This document shows positions 45,916 to 57,000 of a stretch of 64,000 bases of DNA, in pieces. This DNA comes from a bacterium (GTDB lineage Bacteria; Joyebacterota; Joyebacteria; Joyebacterales; Joyebacteraceae), in the NCBI GenBank assembly GCA_025774935.1, contig JALGZK010000004.1, forward strand, positions 186,001-250,000. Reading direction: 5' to 3'. The position numbers and the translations under genes are program-made. The notes beneath the pieces were generated by a model that made no database searches, was not told the DNA's origin, and saw nothing but the letters and a program-made list of their open reading frames with translations. Each line of letters opens with the position of its first letter. The first letter of the stretch is position 1.

Positions 45916-46341
45916 ATGGCCGAGCGTCACGGCGACGAAACAGCCGGAGTAGATGCGCACTTCTTCCGCCTCGTGGCGACCTTTGAGGCCGCGGCGATGC
46001 AACAGCTAGGGAAGATCGCGAATCCTCTGACGGGCGAGGTCGAGATCCACCTCGACGCCGCGAGGGAAGCGATCGACATGCTCGACATGATGCGGCGGAA
46101 GACCGAGGGCAACCTCGACGGAGATGAGCAACGCCTGCTGGAGCACGTCCTCTATCAGCTCCGCATGAACTTCCTCGACGTCTCGAGGGAGGAGCGGTCG
46201 GGAACGGCGGAAGATGCGGCGCCCGGTGGCGACGTGCCGTCCGGCGACCAAGGCCCGGCACAGGACACCGAGTCGAGCGATGAAGCCGCGTCCGACGAAG
46301 AACCTCCGTCGGGCGACGAAGCTGAACTCGAGGGATCATGA
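45916..46341 (+). CDS. DUF1844 domain-containing protein
   Basis: A 141-residue protein whose first 95 residues match DUF1844 (PF08899): FFRLVATFEAAAMQQLGKIANPLTGEVEIHLDAAREAIDMLDMMRRKTEGNLDGDEQRLLEHVLYQLRMNFLDV, in the usual order. The rest is an acidic Ser/Asp/Glu/Pro tail. Function of DUF1844 is unknown; it is common in Deltaproteobacteria, Acidobacteriota and FCB-related phyla. ATG follows GGAGGGAGC. ATGA overlap with the next gene. Confidence 0.88.
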   Translation: MAERHGDETAGVDAHFFRLVATFEAAAMQQLGKIANPLTGEVEIHLDAAREAIDMLDMMRRKTEGNLDGDEQRLLEHVLYQLRMNFLDVSREERSGTAEDAAPGGDVPSGDQGPAQDTESSDEAASDEEPPSGDEAELEGS

Positions 46342-47633
46342 CGACTCGACGGGGGACACGGGGACGCAGCGCCGCGACGGTCGGCGCCCTCGCGGTTGCG
46401 ACGCTCCTCCTCACTCTTGGCTCCGAGGCGGCGGCGCTCGCGCTGCCGTGCGAGTGCTCCGCGTTCGGGACCTCGGGCCTGATCCTCCTCAGCTCCGCGA
46501 AGCCGCAGACGCGAGGAGTTCTGGCTCTCTCGCTCGCCGCACACCACTACGAGTCGTACGACCTGTCCGACTGCCTCGGAACGTCGAAGCCCGGCGTCTA
46601 CACGAGCCTGCACCTCGCCGGGAACTACGGCATGACCGACTGGCTTGAGTTCTCGTTCGACGTGCCAGCCAGGCGCGCGTCATGGGACGGGACGACCCAG
46701 GGCTCGAGGACGATAACGGGTCTGGACAACCCCGTGGCCGCCGTGAAGATAGGCGCACCGGTGTCGTCGGCCTGGCACTTGGGTCTCGAGACCCGGTTCG
46801 GCCTCCCGCTCGGGGGGGAGCTCTACCTGGACGACACCTGTGACGATCGTACCCGCATCACCGGCGGCAAGAAGACCGACTGGGAGATCATCGCCCTGGC
46901 GACGGGCGACTTCAGCGATCGGTTTCCGCTCCGCGTTCACGCAAACGTCGGGTGGGCCTTTCACACGAACGAGACCGATGGGCGCCGGTACTTCCCCGAC
47001 TACTACCCGCCTGCCAACGCCGGCGGCAGCCGCTACACCAACGACCTTCTGATCCTCCGTGGCGCGCTCGAGTTCCCCGGACGCGACGTGGCTCTCTTCA
47101 CGGAGTTCCGAGGGGACATCTTCCTCAACAGCGACCACATCGCGCTCAAGGAGAGCCCGCTCTCGCTCACGCCCGGCGTGAGGTTCCGGTTCGGGGGATG
47201 GTCGGCGACGGCTGGGTTCACCGTCGCGCTGTCCGGGGACGACTCCAGCACGCCCGACTTCGATCCGCACCAGGCCTACCCGGACTGGGAGGTCACCGTG
47301 TCGCTCGCGTACTCCTGGCCGATCATGGCGGCCGACACGGACGAGGATGGCATCCCCGATCACAGCGACGCGTGCGTCCGTCAAGCGGAGGACTTCGACG
47401 GCTTCCAGGACGAGGACGGCTGCCCTGATCCCGACAACGACGGAGACGGCGTGCCCGACGACGACGATGGAGAGCCGCTCCTCGCCGAGGACCTCGATGG
47501 GTTCGAGGACGGCGACGGAGTTCCCGATCTCGACAACGACGGAGATGGCATCGTCGACGAACGCGACATGTGCCCGAACGAGAGAGAGGACCTCGACGGC
47601 TTCGAGGATCAGGACGGATGCCCGGACAGGTAG
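46338..47633 (+). CDS. Outer-membrane barrel protein ending in TSP3-like Asp repeats
   Basis: A 431-residue protein with signal peptide (cleavage near ALALP, residue about 36), a beta-rich barrel region (about 45-330) and, at the C-terminus, thrombospondin type 3-like calcium repeats ([48 protein letters not shown], ending EDQDGCPDR). Similar proteins normally continue with an OmpA peptidoglycan-binding domain; here the gene stops right after the repeats. I see no OmpA-like residues in the other frames downstream, where a Nudix gene begins, so the loss seems real. Coupled by ATGA to the DUF1844 gene. Confidence 0.8.
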   Translation: MTTRRGTRGRSAATVGALAVATLLLTLGSEAAALALPCECSAFGTSGLILLSSAKPQTRGVLALSLAAHHYESYDLSDCLGTSKPGVYTSLHLAGNYGMTDWLEFSFDVPARRASWDGTTQGSRTITGLDNPVAAVKIGAPVSSAWHLGLETRFGLPLGGELYLDDTCDDRTRITGGKKTDWEIIALATGDFSDRFPLRVHANVGWAFHTNETDGRRYFPDYYPPANAGGSRYTNDLLILRGALEFPGRDVALFTEFRGDIFLNSDHIALKESPLSLTPGVRFRFGGWSATAGFTVALSGDDSSTPDFDPHQAYPDWEVTVSLAYSWPIMAADTDEDGIPDHSDACVRQAEDFDGFQDEDGCPDPDNDGDGVPDDDDGEPLLAEDLDGFEDGDGVPDLDNDGDGIVDERDMCPNEREDLDGFEDQDGCPDR

Positions 47634-48046
47634 ACCACGCAGCTTTCCATCCCAGGAATCCCGTTCCCACGGTCGACATCATCATCGAATTCGAGGGTGG
47701 GATTGTCCTCATCGAACGAGCGAATCCGCCTGCGGGCTGGGCACTACCTGGGGGGTTCATCGACTACGGCGAGTCGGCAGAGCACGCGGCCGTCCGGGAG
47801 GCGAGGGAGGAGACTGGCCTCGAGCTGGACGGGCTCTCGCAGTTCCACGTGTACTCGGACCCGCGGAGAGACTGCCGGATGCACACCATCACGACTGTCT
47901 TCTCGGCGCGGGGGAGCGGGCGCCTCGAGGGAGGTGATGACGCGAAGCTCGCGCGGGTGTTCGCGGTCGGCGAACTCCCCGACGAGATGGCGTTCGATCA
48001 CCGTCGGATCATCGACGACTACCTTCGGGAACGGGACGATCGCTAG
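47618..48046 (+). CDS. Nudix hydrolase
   Basis: A 142-residue Nudix protein. The Nudix box [26 protein letters not shown] (about residues 44-69; Gx5Ex7REUXEEXGU) is complete. Substrate cannot be told; ADP-ribose or 8-oxo-dGTP are common for proteins of this size. ATG at 47618 lies inside the end of the barrel gene (16-base overlap), so it is probably translationally coupled. Its stop overlaps the stop of mazG on the other strand within CTAG. Confidence 0.9.
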   Translation: MPGQVDHAAFHPRNPVPTVDIIIEFEGGIVLIERANPPAGWALPGGFIDYGESAEHAAVREAREETGLELDGLSQFHVYSDPRRDCRMHTITTVFSARGSGRLEGGDDAKLARVFAVGELPDEMAFDHRRIIDDYLRERDDR

Positions 48047-48843
48047 AGCTCGCCCTCCCGTTCCTTCTCTTTCGCTTCTTCCCACACGCTGTCCATCGCC
48101 TCGAGCCCGACGTCCCTCAGGTCCTGGCCCTCGAAGCGCTCCTCAATGAGCCCGAAGCGCTTCCGGAATCTGATGTTCGTCTTCCGGAGTGCGGCCTCCG
48201 GATCGACCGCGAGGAATCGCGCGATGTTGACGACCGCGAACAGGAGATCGCCGAGTTCGGCCTCGAGCCGGTCCGGCGCGTCGCTGCCGATCTCCTCGCG
48301 AAGCTCGGTCGTCTCCTCCTCGATCTTGTCGAGGACGTCCGCTGGGCCCTGCCAGTCGAACCCCACCGCCGCTGCCTTCTCCTGAATTCGTCGGGCCGTG
48401 AGCAGCGCGGACAGCTCGCGCGGGAGCCCGTCCAAGATGGAGCGCCGACCTGCGTGCGAATCCTCGGTGAGCTTCGTCGTCTCCCAGTGGCTCCGAACCT
48501 CGTCCGGCGTGGAGGCCTGCATGTCGCCGAAGACGTGAGGGTGCCTTCGCCTGAGCTTCGCGTCGATCCCCTGCGTGATCTGAGCGATGTCGAAGCGACC
48601 GTCCTCCTCCGCGATCCTCGCGATGAAGACGAGTATGAAGAGGAGATCTCCGAGCTCGTCGCGAAGACGGACGTCGTCGTCGGCGTCGAGCGCCTCGAGC
48701 ACTTCGTGGAACTCTTCGACGAGATGCGGTCTGATCGTCTCCACGGTCTGAGCGCGATCCCAGGCGCACCCGTCTCGGGATCTGAGGTGCCGCGTCAGCT
48801 CGATTAGCTCCGCGAAGGCTTCACCGGGTCCGTTCGCCGCCAC
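48043..48843 (-). CDS. mazG: Nucleoside triphosphate pyrophosphohydrolase MazG
   Basis: A 266-residue, two-domain MazG. First domain: [44 protein letters not shown] with the EExxE/ExxD metal motif ([10 protein letters not shown] ... [10 protein letters not shown]); second domain: [12 protein letters not shown] ... [19 protein letters not shown]. It hydrolyses NTPs/dNTPs to monophosphates and, in E. coli, lowers ppGpp. GTG at 48843 is chosen because AGGAGGGG precedes it and gives the family start; the frame is open further upstream. Convergent with the Nudix gene. Confidence 0.94.
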   Translation of the reverse strand: MAANGPGEAFAELIELTRHLRSRDGCAWDRAQTVETIRPHLVEEFHEVLEALDADDDVRLRDELGDLLFILVFIARIAEEDGRFDIAQITQGIDAKLRRRHPHVFGDMQASTPDEVRSHWETTKLTEDSHAGRRSILDGLPRELSALLTARRIQEKAAAVGFDWQGPADVLDKIEEETTELREEIGSDAPDRLEAELGDLLFAVVNIARFLAVDPEAALRKTNIRFRKRFGLIEERFEGQDLRDVGLEAMDSVWEEAKEKEREGEL

Positions 48844-49409
48844 TCGCCCCTCCTCTGCTTCAGTCTGTTGCTGCGGACAGCACTTATCGTGACCGCGAGG
48901 GGCCGGCAGTACCGGCCGACATCCACAATAATAGCCACCCAAGCAGTATAAGGCAATGTCCTCTCAGCTGTTACGATACACGACCGGAGCGGCCGAATCA
49001 ATCGCAAGTCGTGCGTTCAGGCCCGAAAGGAGCCCGATCTTGAGAGCTCTGGTGATTGCGGGGCCAGCGGGACGCCATAATCAATCGCGGGATAGTCGGT
49101 TACGAGGCGAGAGGGGAGCCCCGAGCCTTCACGCACTGGCACGGGGCTTGCATTGTGGCCTGCGTCGTGCGGCGCCTGGGGCGCTTCCGGGGGAAACGGG
49201 CAAGCCCAGGAGGTCCGCTCAGAGGGCCTTCTCCGCCTGGGTCGGGGGAGGCCTGGACGCTCATGCTCTTTGAAAGCCTGTTGAAGTCGTGTTCCGAGGG
49301 GCGGCGCGGCCCTTCGGGCCGAAAGTGCTTGCGGGGGTGAGTGTGCTGTGATAGTAGGTAGTGCACTCAGACAGCGCCGGAGACGGCGCTCTTGCCTGTG
49401 GAGCCGGGA
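48844..49409. other. 566-base non-coding interval with hairpins
   Basis: No convincing gene on either strand. Contains the mazG promoter (48928-48956, minus) and, near the right end, two stable hairpins: CGGCCC-TTCG-GGCCG (about 49308-49322) and AGCGCCG-GAGA-CGGCGCT (49373-49390) followed by CTTGCC. I compared it with tmRNA, 6S, SRP RNA and rRNA hallmarks and saw none. It may hold a structured leader of alr or an unannotated small RNA. Confidence 0.45.
48928..48956 (-). promoter_or_regulatory. Promoter of mazG
   Basis: Minus strand TTGCCT, 17-base spacer, TATTAT, giving a leader of about 80 bases before the mazG GTG. Confidence 0.6.
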
Positions 49410-50609
49410 TTGAAGTTCTCCACCTGGGTCGAGATAGATCTCGACGCTCTCACACACAATATCGAAGAGGTGCGATCCCGCATCGGCGGCGCACTCAGGG
49501 TCATGCTCGTCGTGAAGGCCGACGCGTACGGTCACGGCGCGGTCGAGGTGGCCAGGGCGGCCGTAGAAGGCGGCGTCGACATGCTGGGCGTCGCGACGCT
49601 CCACGAGGGGATCGAGCTCAGGCAGGCGGGAGTCGATGCTCCCATCCTGATCCTGAGCCCTCCGATGGAGAACGAGACGGCCGGCGTGGTCGAATACGAC
49701 CTCTCCTGTACGATCCCGAGCCTCTCGATCGCCAGGGCCCTGTCCCGGGCCTCCGCCGCGACGGGGAAGACGGCCACCGTCCACGTCGAGGTGGACACCG
49801 GCATGGGACGGAGCGGCGTCCTCCTGGACGAGGCGATGCCCTTTGTCGCGGCGGTCGCGAAGCTCCCAGGGCTGGCTCTGGAGGGGATCTTCACCCACTT
49901 CCCGTCGTCCGACGAGGATTTGGAGTTCACGCGCGGGCAGGTGGACCGGTTCCGGGAGCTTCTAAGTCGACTGGAACGCAAGGGTGTCGACGCCCCGCTT
50001 CGCCACGCCGCGAACAGCGGGGCCGTCCTCGGCGTTCCGTCCTCACTGGAAACGCCACTGAACATGGTCCGCCCCGGAATCGTGGTCTACGGGCTGAGGC
50101 CCCACGCGCCGATGGCCGACGACATGGATCTCCGGCCCGTGATGGGATTCAAGTCCAGCATCGCCCAGGTGCGTGACCTTCCCGAGGGGCACCCCGTAAG
50201 TTACGGCCGCACGTACACGACGCCCCGTCCCATGCGCGTCGCGGTAGTGCCCGTGGGGTACGGTCACGGATACAGCTGGCGGCTCTCGAATGCGGGGGAG
50301 GTTCTCATTAGAGGGCGGCGCGCGCCGATCATCGGGAGAGTGACGATGGACGTCACTATGGTAGACGTGGACGCGCTCCCCGAGGTCGAGGTCGGCGACG
50401 AGGTTGTGCTCTTCGGGAAACAGGGCGACGAGGAAATCACCGTCGACGAAGTGGCCGGACGGGTCGGCACCATCAACTACGAGGTGATCTGCGGCATAGG
50501 GAAGAGGGTGACGAGGGTCTACGTGAGGCGGGGGGAGACGATCGGGCTTCGGACGCTGACCGAGCGCAGGGTCGTCGGAAGGCGGAAGTGGCGCGACCGG
50601 AGCGAGTGA
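49410..50609 (+). CDS. alr: Alanine racemase
   Basis: A 399-residue PLP enzyme making D-Ala for peptidoglycan. PLP lysine in VVKADAYGHG (about residue 36), VDTGMGRSG, second-base Tyr region VPVGYGHGYSWRLSN, and IIGRVTMDVTMVDV. C-terminal tail of about 15 basic residues is extra. Start is uncertain among TTG 49392, GTG 49398 and TTG 49410; I chose the last because GTGGAG sits seven bases upstream and the product then has the usual N-terminal length. Appears to be a single-gene unit. Confidence 0.94.
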   Translation: MKFSTWVEIDLDALTHNIEEVRSRIGGALRVMLVVKADAYGHGAVEVARAAVEGGVDMLGVATLHEGIELRQAGVDAPILILSPPMENETAGVVEYDLSCTIPSLSIARALSRASAATGKTATVHVEVDTGMGRSGVLLDEAMPFVAAVAKLPGLALEGIFTHFPSSDEDLEFTRGQVDRFRELLSRLERKGVDAPLRHAANSGAVLGVPSSLETPLNMVRPGIVVYGLRPHAPMADDMDLRPVMGFKSSIAQVRDLPEGHPVSYGRTYTTPRPMRVAVVPVGYGHGYSWRLSNAGEVLIRGRRAPIIGRVTMDVTMVDVDALPEVEVGDEVVLFGKQGDEEITVDEVAGRVGTINYEVICGIGKRVTRVYVRRGETIGLRTLTERRVVGRRKWRDRSE

Positions 50610-51057
50610 GATGCGTCGAATGGCATTCATGACAACTGTCGGATGCCGGCGGAAGTGACCTCGCATCGACCTCGCGCAGCGCCGCTAACTTGACAAAGGC
50701 TCTCGCCTTGGAATGACGCTAAAGGCCCATGTAGCGGTGCAAAAGAAGGTTGACAGATTTTGAAGCGCTGTGCTAGATTGCCCCAACGCTCGTCAGGAGC
50801 GGGGAGAAGTGACGATACGGAAGCGACAAACAGTGGGGGTTCCAGCGTTTGGAGGCCGCGACGCAGCGGCGTATCCAGCGTCGATTGGAGGTGAATCTAG
50901 AGGAGGTTCGACAGTTTAGAAGGAAGGGACGATTCGCCACGCAAAGGGTGGCGAGGGTTCTCCGTCTACGGCAAGTCAGTGCCGTGGGGCGGGGTCCGCG
51001 CGCGCGGGGCAGTCAGCGCGGGCGCGGGTTGAACACGGATCTCTAGGAGGTTGTCGG
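50610..51057 (+). other. 448-base leader/intergenic region before giant gene
   Basis: Holds a promoter at 50750-50779 and a transcribed leader of about 270 bases. The leader has local hairpins CGCCAC-GCAAAG-GGTGGCG (about 50936-50954) and ACGGCA-AGTCAG-TGCCGT (about 50969-50987) and several purine-rich GGAGGTG/GAGGAGG stretches. A 65-codon frame at 50849-51046 has no usual start and no protein-like features, so I do not call it a gene. Confidence 0.5.
50750..50779 (+). promoter_or_regulatory. Promoter of giant Asp-repeat gene
   Basis: TTGACA (50750-50755), 18-base spacer, TAGATT (50774-50779) with TGC just before it (extended -10). Confidence 0.65.
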
Positions 51058-54000
51058 ATGGCAAGAGATAACCGCGGCGACAGAGGCGCGATGCTGGTGT
51101 TCGCTTCTCTTCTGGTCGTGTTCGCGCTGGTTATCTGGGCCGTTCCTGTCGGCGCGTACTACTACGACACGGACGGTGACGGTCTGGAAGACTTCTTCGA
51201 GTCGAAGCACGGCATTCACGGCACCGTGAATGACGAGGGTGCAGACTGGGATGGTGACGGTCTGACCGACCTCGAAGAGGACGCGAACGGTAACGGCATC
51301 GTCGACATCGGGGAGACGGACCCGTACAACTACGATACCGACGGTGATGGCATTAGCGACGGTATCGAGGGTCTTGAGGACAGCCCCGAGGATGCGGACA
51401 CCCTCATCAACGCGCTCGACTGGGACTCCGACGGTGACTTTATTCCGGACACCGTCGAAGAGCAGATTCAGCCCGGTGATACCGAGCGTGACGGCGTCTA
51501 CGAGGGCGTTGGCTCGAACGAGACCAACTGGCTCGCTGCCGACACGGACGGTGAGGGTCTCATCGACGGTTGGGAGGCCATGTGGGGCGCAGACCCGCAG
51601 ATCCCGAACACCGACGATGACGGCTGGACCGACTGGGAGGAAGTCCAGTACGGCACCGACCCGAACGACGATGACACCGACAATGACGGTCGCTTCGACG
51701 GCGTCGGCAACGAGGACGAAGACGACGCGGACGGCGACGGCCAGATCAACGCCGTCGACTTCGACAGCGACAACGACGGTCTCATCGACGGCGATGAGGA
51801 CATGAACGAGGACGGCGTCGTCGACGGCGGAGAGACGGATCCCGAGCTGTACGACACCGACTCGGACGGCTACAGCGACGGCTACGAGATCTACGAGGCG
51901 TTGACCGACCCGCTCGACGGCGGGGTGGACGCCGACGGTGACGGATGGATGGACGGCGAGGAGACGGTCATCTACAAGACCGATCCGAACGACGCCGACA
52001 CCGACGGCGACAACATCACCGACACGATCGAGAACCCGCAGAACGACCCGGGGCTCGACACGGACGGCGATGACCTGATCGACGCGCTCGATCTCGACAG
52101 CGACAACGACGGTATCGACGACTCGGAGGAAGTCGCGTCTGGCGGAGACGGTTACGTGACCGATCCGCTTCTCGTCGACACGGACGGCGACGGCCTGCCT
52201 GACGGAGCCGAGGTCTTCATCTTCGGGACCGACCCGACGGATGCGAACGACCCCTCGGACGGCGACGGCATCGAGCCCGGCGACGAGATCTACAGCTACG
52301 ACACCAACTTCGACATGTCCGATACCGATGAGGACGGGGTGGACGAGGGGACGAGTGGCCAGACCGACCGGGTGAACCTCAACTCCGACGGAATCCGTTC
52401 AAGGCCGTACGACGACTCGAGCGTGAACGCGCTCGATGCGGACGCCGATGGTGACGGTATCTGGGACGGAGACGAGGCCGGCTACGGCACGAACTTCACG
52501 GTCTGGGACACGGATGGTGACGGCCTCGACGATGGCGAAGAGGTCTACATCTGGGGTACCGATCCCACGGACCCGGACCACGATGACGACGGCCTCGAGG
52601 ATGGTGACGAGGTCGCTCTCGGAACGGATCCTCTCGACGCGAACACGGACGACGACTTCGTCGACGACGGCGTCGAGGTGAACTCCTGGGGTTCGGACCC
52701 ACTCGATCCCGACACCGACGGTGACGGCATCCTGGACGGCGAGACCATCAACGGCACGTACGTCGATGGTGACGGCGCCACGCAGAACTGGTCCTTCACC
52801 GAGAACGACGTGGACCAGGAGCTCGGCGGCGACGGCCTCGCGAACGTGGTCGACCCCGACTCCGACTGGAGAGAGTGGGAAGGCCCTCCGGGGGTCATCT
52901 ACGTCGACTTCCACGACCGCGTCGAGATTGCGTACGAGGCTTACGTCACGGCCGCGGTCGCCCGGGGAGAGCGCTTCGTGATCGGACCGCTGAATCCCGG
53001 CGTTCCGGACACGGACGGCGACGGCGTCGCTGACGGTCAGGAGGTCGCGACCGGCTTCGACCCGCTCGACGCTCGGAGCTTCGGGACGATCGGCTACACG
53101 CCCTTCGACACCGATGGCGACCAGCTGTACGACCTGGAGGAGGCCGTGCTCGAGGGCACGACGCCTCCGACGATGCACCTGGTCGTCGACTTCGACGGCG
53201 ACGGTCTCTGGGATGGCGACGAGCTCCACCCGAGCTGGTGGGACGAGGACGGCATCCCCCAGACGTGGCCCACCAACCCGCTCATGGCCCACTCCGAGCA
53301 GGAGTACGGGTACCCGTGGCCGTATCACGACGGGATGAATGACGGGCAGGAGGTCGCTGCCGCACCGCCGAACGACACCAACCCGCACACCGTCGACACC
53401 GACGGCGACGGTCTCTGGGACGACGACGAGATCGGTTGGGGCTACAACCCGACAGATCCCGACACGGACAGCGACCAGCTCTATGACGGGTTTGAGGATG
53501 CCGACGGCGACGGCGTTGTCGACGCGGGCGAGACCGACCCGCTCGACGGCGACACCGAGGACGACGGCATCTACGACGGTCCCGAGTGGATCTTCAACAC
53601 CGACCCGCTCGACTTCGACACGGACGGTGACGGTCTCGGTGACGGACTCGAGGTCGGCTACGACGCCGGCAACATCGGTCCTGACACGGACGGTCTCACG
53701 TTCGGACCGGGCGACCAGGACACGGCGACGATGACGGACCCGCGTCTGGTCGACAGCGACTTCGACGGGCTCGACGACGACGTCGAGGACGTGAACATGA
53801 ACGGTGCTCTCGATCCGGGTGAGACGGATGCTCAGGATCGCGACACCGACGACGATCACCTGCCCGACTACTACGAGGTTCCGGGCTGCGACCCGCTCAT
53901 CCCTCCTGCTGACTACTACGCGGTGGGCTGGGTCGACAACTCGGCCGACGCGACCGACCCCGAGCTGACCGATACCGACGGGGATGGTCTCGAGGACGAC

Positions 54001-57000
54001 CTCGAGTTCGAGCAGATGGCCGACCCGTTGGTCATGGACTCCGACGGTGACTTGATCATCGACGGTGACGAGTACTACTCGTGGGAGACCGATCCGACGA
54101 ATCCCGACACCGACAGTGACGGGTGTATGGAGTCGGACGCGGTGGTCCTCGATCCGGATGACCTCACCGATCCTCTCGTGATCGAGAACGTCCGGACCGA
54201 TGCAGACGGTGACGGCGCCCACAACGCGATGGACGTCGACAGCGACAACGACTGGACCTGGGACGGTGACGACGACGAGGACTGCGCCGGTGCCAACGAC
54301 GCCGACGGCGACGGGGTCCCGGACATCCTGGATAACGACAGCGACAACGACAACCTGTCCGACCGTCAGGAGATGGGTCTGAACACCTGGCACGTCTTCG
54401 CCGACAACGACCGTGACTGGGACGAGGATGGACTCCTCGACGGCGACGAGTACTACCAGGTGCTCCACCAGCCCCACACCGGCGAGATCGGATTCAGGGC
54501 GTCGTCTCCGACGCTGTTCGACACGGACCGCGACACCTTCCACGACGGTTTCGAGCAGGGCATGGTCGGCCCGATTCCGATCGATCCGGTGTTCGGGGGC
54601 ACGAACCCCGACCCGGCCCACTGGGACTTCGACGGCACGTCGAACTCGAACGTCTTCCTCTACGACTCCGACTACGACGGCCTCTGGGATCCCGACGAGG
54701 ACGTGAATGCCGACGGTAACGACCTCGACATCACGGGCAACGTCGAGACCGACCCCGAGGACGACGACACGGACGACGAGGGTCTCATCGACGGTTACGA
54801 GGTCTTGACGGCCGGTACCGACCCGCTCGTCTGCGACACCGACGTCGACGACCTCTCGGACGGCCTCGAGCACGGCCTCCTCGGCGCGATGGGGAGCGAC
54901 ACGTCGATCGCCAATCCGTGCCTCTCGAACCGGTACGACACGGTGGAGGACGGCGCCTACACGACCGACCCGCTGGACAACGACACCGATGGTGACACCC
55001 TGTGGGACGGTGCGGACGAGGACGTCGACTGGGACGGTTTCCGCGATGGGAACGACCCGCACGACACGGACTCCGACTGGGGCTTCGGCGGCGAGACGGA
55101 CCCGAACGTTGCGGACACCGACCGGGGTGGAGTGACGGACGATCTCGATGTGGATCCGCTCCTCTACACGACGGGCGACTGGGACATCGACATCGATGAC
55201 GACGATGCCGACGTCGTCGGGAACGTCCTGACGATCGGAACGCCGGGCGTGGGTATCGACCCCGGCTCGAACGACACCGGTCAGTTCGTGTTCTGGCACA
55301 CCGACGGGGCGAACAACCCCGATCCTGGCGACGGTCCTTCGGCTGCGGCCGGCCCGATCGACGGGATCTACGTCGTGGCGACGTCGTTCCACTGGGTCGA
55401 CGAGCTCAGCGGCGTGACCTACAGCGTGCCCGACACGAGCATGCTCCACTGGTTCCACTACAGCGAGCTCGGCTACGACCAGAGCTGGTTCGACGGTGTG
55501 GCCGTCGGCACGTCACGGACGGTCACCGTGACCGCGAACGTCCCCGAGGGTGCGATGCCCGGAATCTACATGGGCTACATCCAGGTGGAGACGACGCGCG
55601 CCATCGAGCAGGAGCTGCCGGACGACTGGGTTGAGGTCTGGGTCTACGTCTCGGCTGCGAAGGATCTCGACATCTGCGACGACGACGACGATCCGATCGG
55701 AGTCGGCCTGGCTTCCGACCCGCCGAACTTCGACGAGCCTGCCGCGATCGGCGAGATGCACCTCGTGGGTGCCCCGATGTGGCCCGGCGACATCGCCGGC
55801 ATGTACAGGCTCGCGAACCCGAACACGAACCCCGACGGCGTGTGGCCGTGGCCTGGCGGAGCGCCCGACGGGATCAATGACTACAACTTCTTCCCGGCGA
55901 TGCCGTGGATCGGGAGAGACTGGGATCTGAACACGTTCGATGCCCAGGGCAACGTGAACCTGACCTACGACATCCGGGCGGAGTACTACTTCTCGAGCGG
56001 CCCGATGAACCCGACGGGCGTCATCGACTTCATGAACCCGCTGGCAAACGGGTTCGAGTTGGCGGAGGTCGACTCGTTCTGGCTCTACGTCGACACGACG
56101 ACGCTGGTACGCGGGTTCTACGAGGGTACGGTGAGGGTGTTCGAGGACATCCCGCACTCGCCGTTCCCGCCGAACGGCACGTGGGATCCTGACGAGGTCT
56201 ATGACGACTTCATCCTCAAGTTCCAGCTCATCCTGCCTGACCTCGACATCGACGACGACTACGCGAACATGTCCGGGAACCACCTCATCATCGACGTCTT
56301 CCCGGGCGATGTTCAGGTCATGGTCGGTGAGATCGAGTACTGGTGTGCCAGCGCGGTCAACCCCGGGTCCAACGTCGACGCTGTCGACGGTCCGGGAGAC
56401 GAGGACTTCCTGGACCTCCAGTTCTACGATACGGTCGACGATGAGCTGATCCACATCCCGCAGGACGGCACCGTGCCGCCGGTGGTCTTCGATCTCTGGA
56501 ACCCGACGGCGACGCAGTCCATCGAGGCCACGATCGACGGCCTCATGGGCGACGGTCTGCCCGAGGGCGAGGCGAAGAGGCTCAGGCTCCAGATTCCGGA
56601 GGTTCCCGCGAATCTGCCGGCCGGCACCTACCGCCCGCTCAACGTGGCAGGCTGGATCCCCGGCGACGGCACTGTCAACATCACCGCCAGGGGTGTCTCC
56701 ACGGGTCTCGGAGACGTCACCATCCTTCAGCAGGACTACAGCCCGAACGACGGTTCCGAGGCCGGCATGGGACCGGGTGTCGTTTACGACCCGGACATCG
56801 ATGCGGTCGCGGAGCTGATGGACTACTTCCACCTGACGGTCAACGTCATGGCCGTGATCTCGGTCGAGTGGGACGACGCCGGTTGGGCGGAAGACGGTCT
56901 CCCGGGCACGGTTGTCTGTGCTGAGGCGACGGTGAACAACACCGGGAACTTCGAGGTCAACGACGTGCACTTCGAGTCCTCGGCTCTCATCGGCGAGACC

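Noticed and set aside
48957-49409. tmRNA, 6S RNA, SRP RNA or rRNA
   Set aside because: None of their conserved core sequences were found on either strand.
50900-51000. Cyclic di-GMP-I (GEMM) riboswitch, because of an ACGCAAAGG segment
   Set aside because: The required GGCAAACC-type 5' half and the GCCGGGTT-type receptor region are missing and the pairing does not fit.
50849-51046. 65-codon frame in the leader of the giant gene
   Set aside because: TTG start without fitting ribosome site; Arg-rich, shadow-like composition; more likely untranslated leader.
51160-55160. CRISPR array or recent tandem duplication
   Set aside because: Repeats are degenerate, irregularly spaced and fully in frame within a protein-coding gene.
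52399-55458. Minus-strand frame of about 1000 codons opposite the Asp repeats
   Set aside because: Val/Arg/Asp-rich translation is just the complement of the GAC/GTC repeats.
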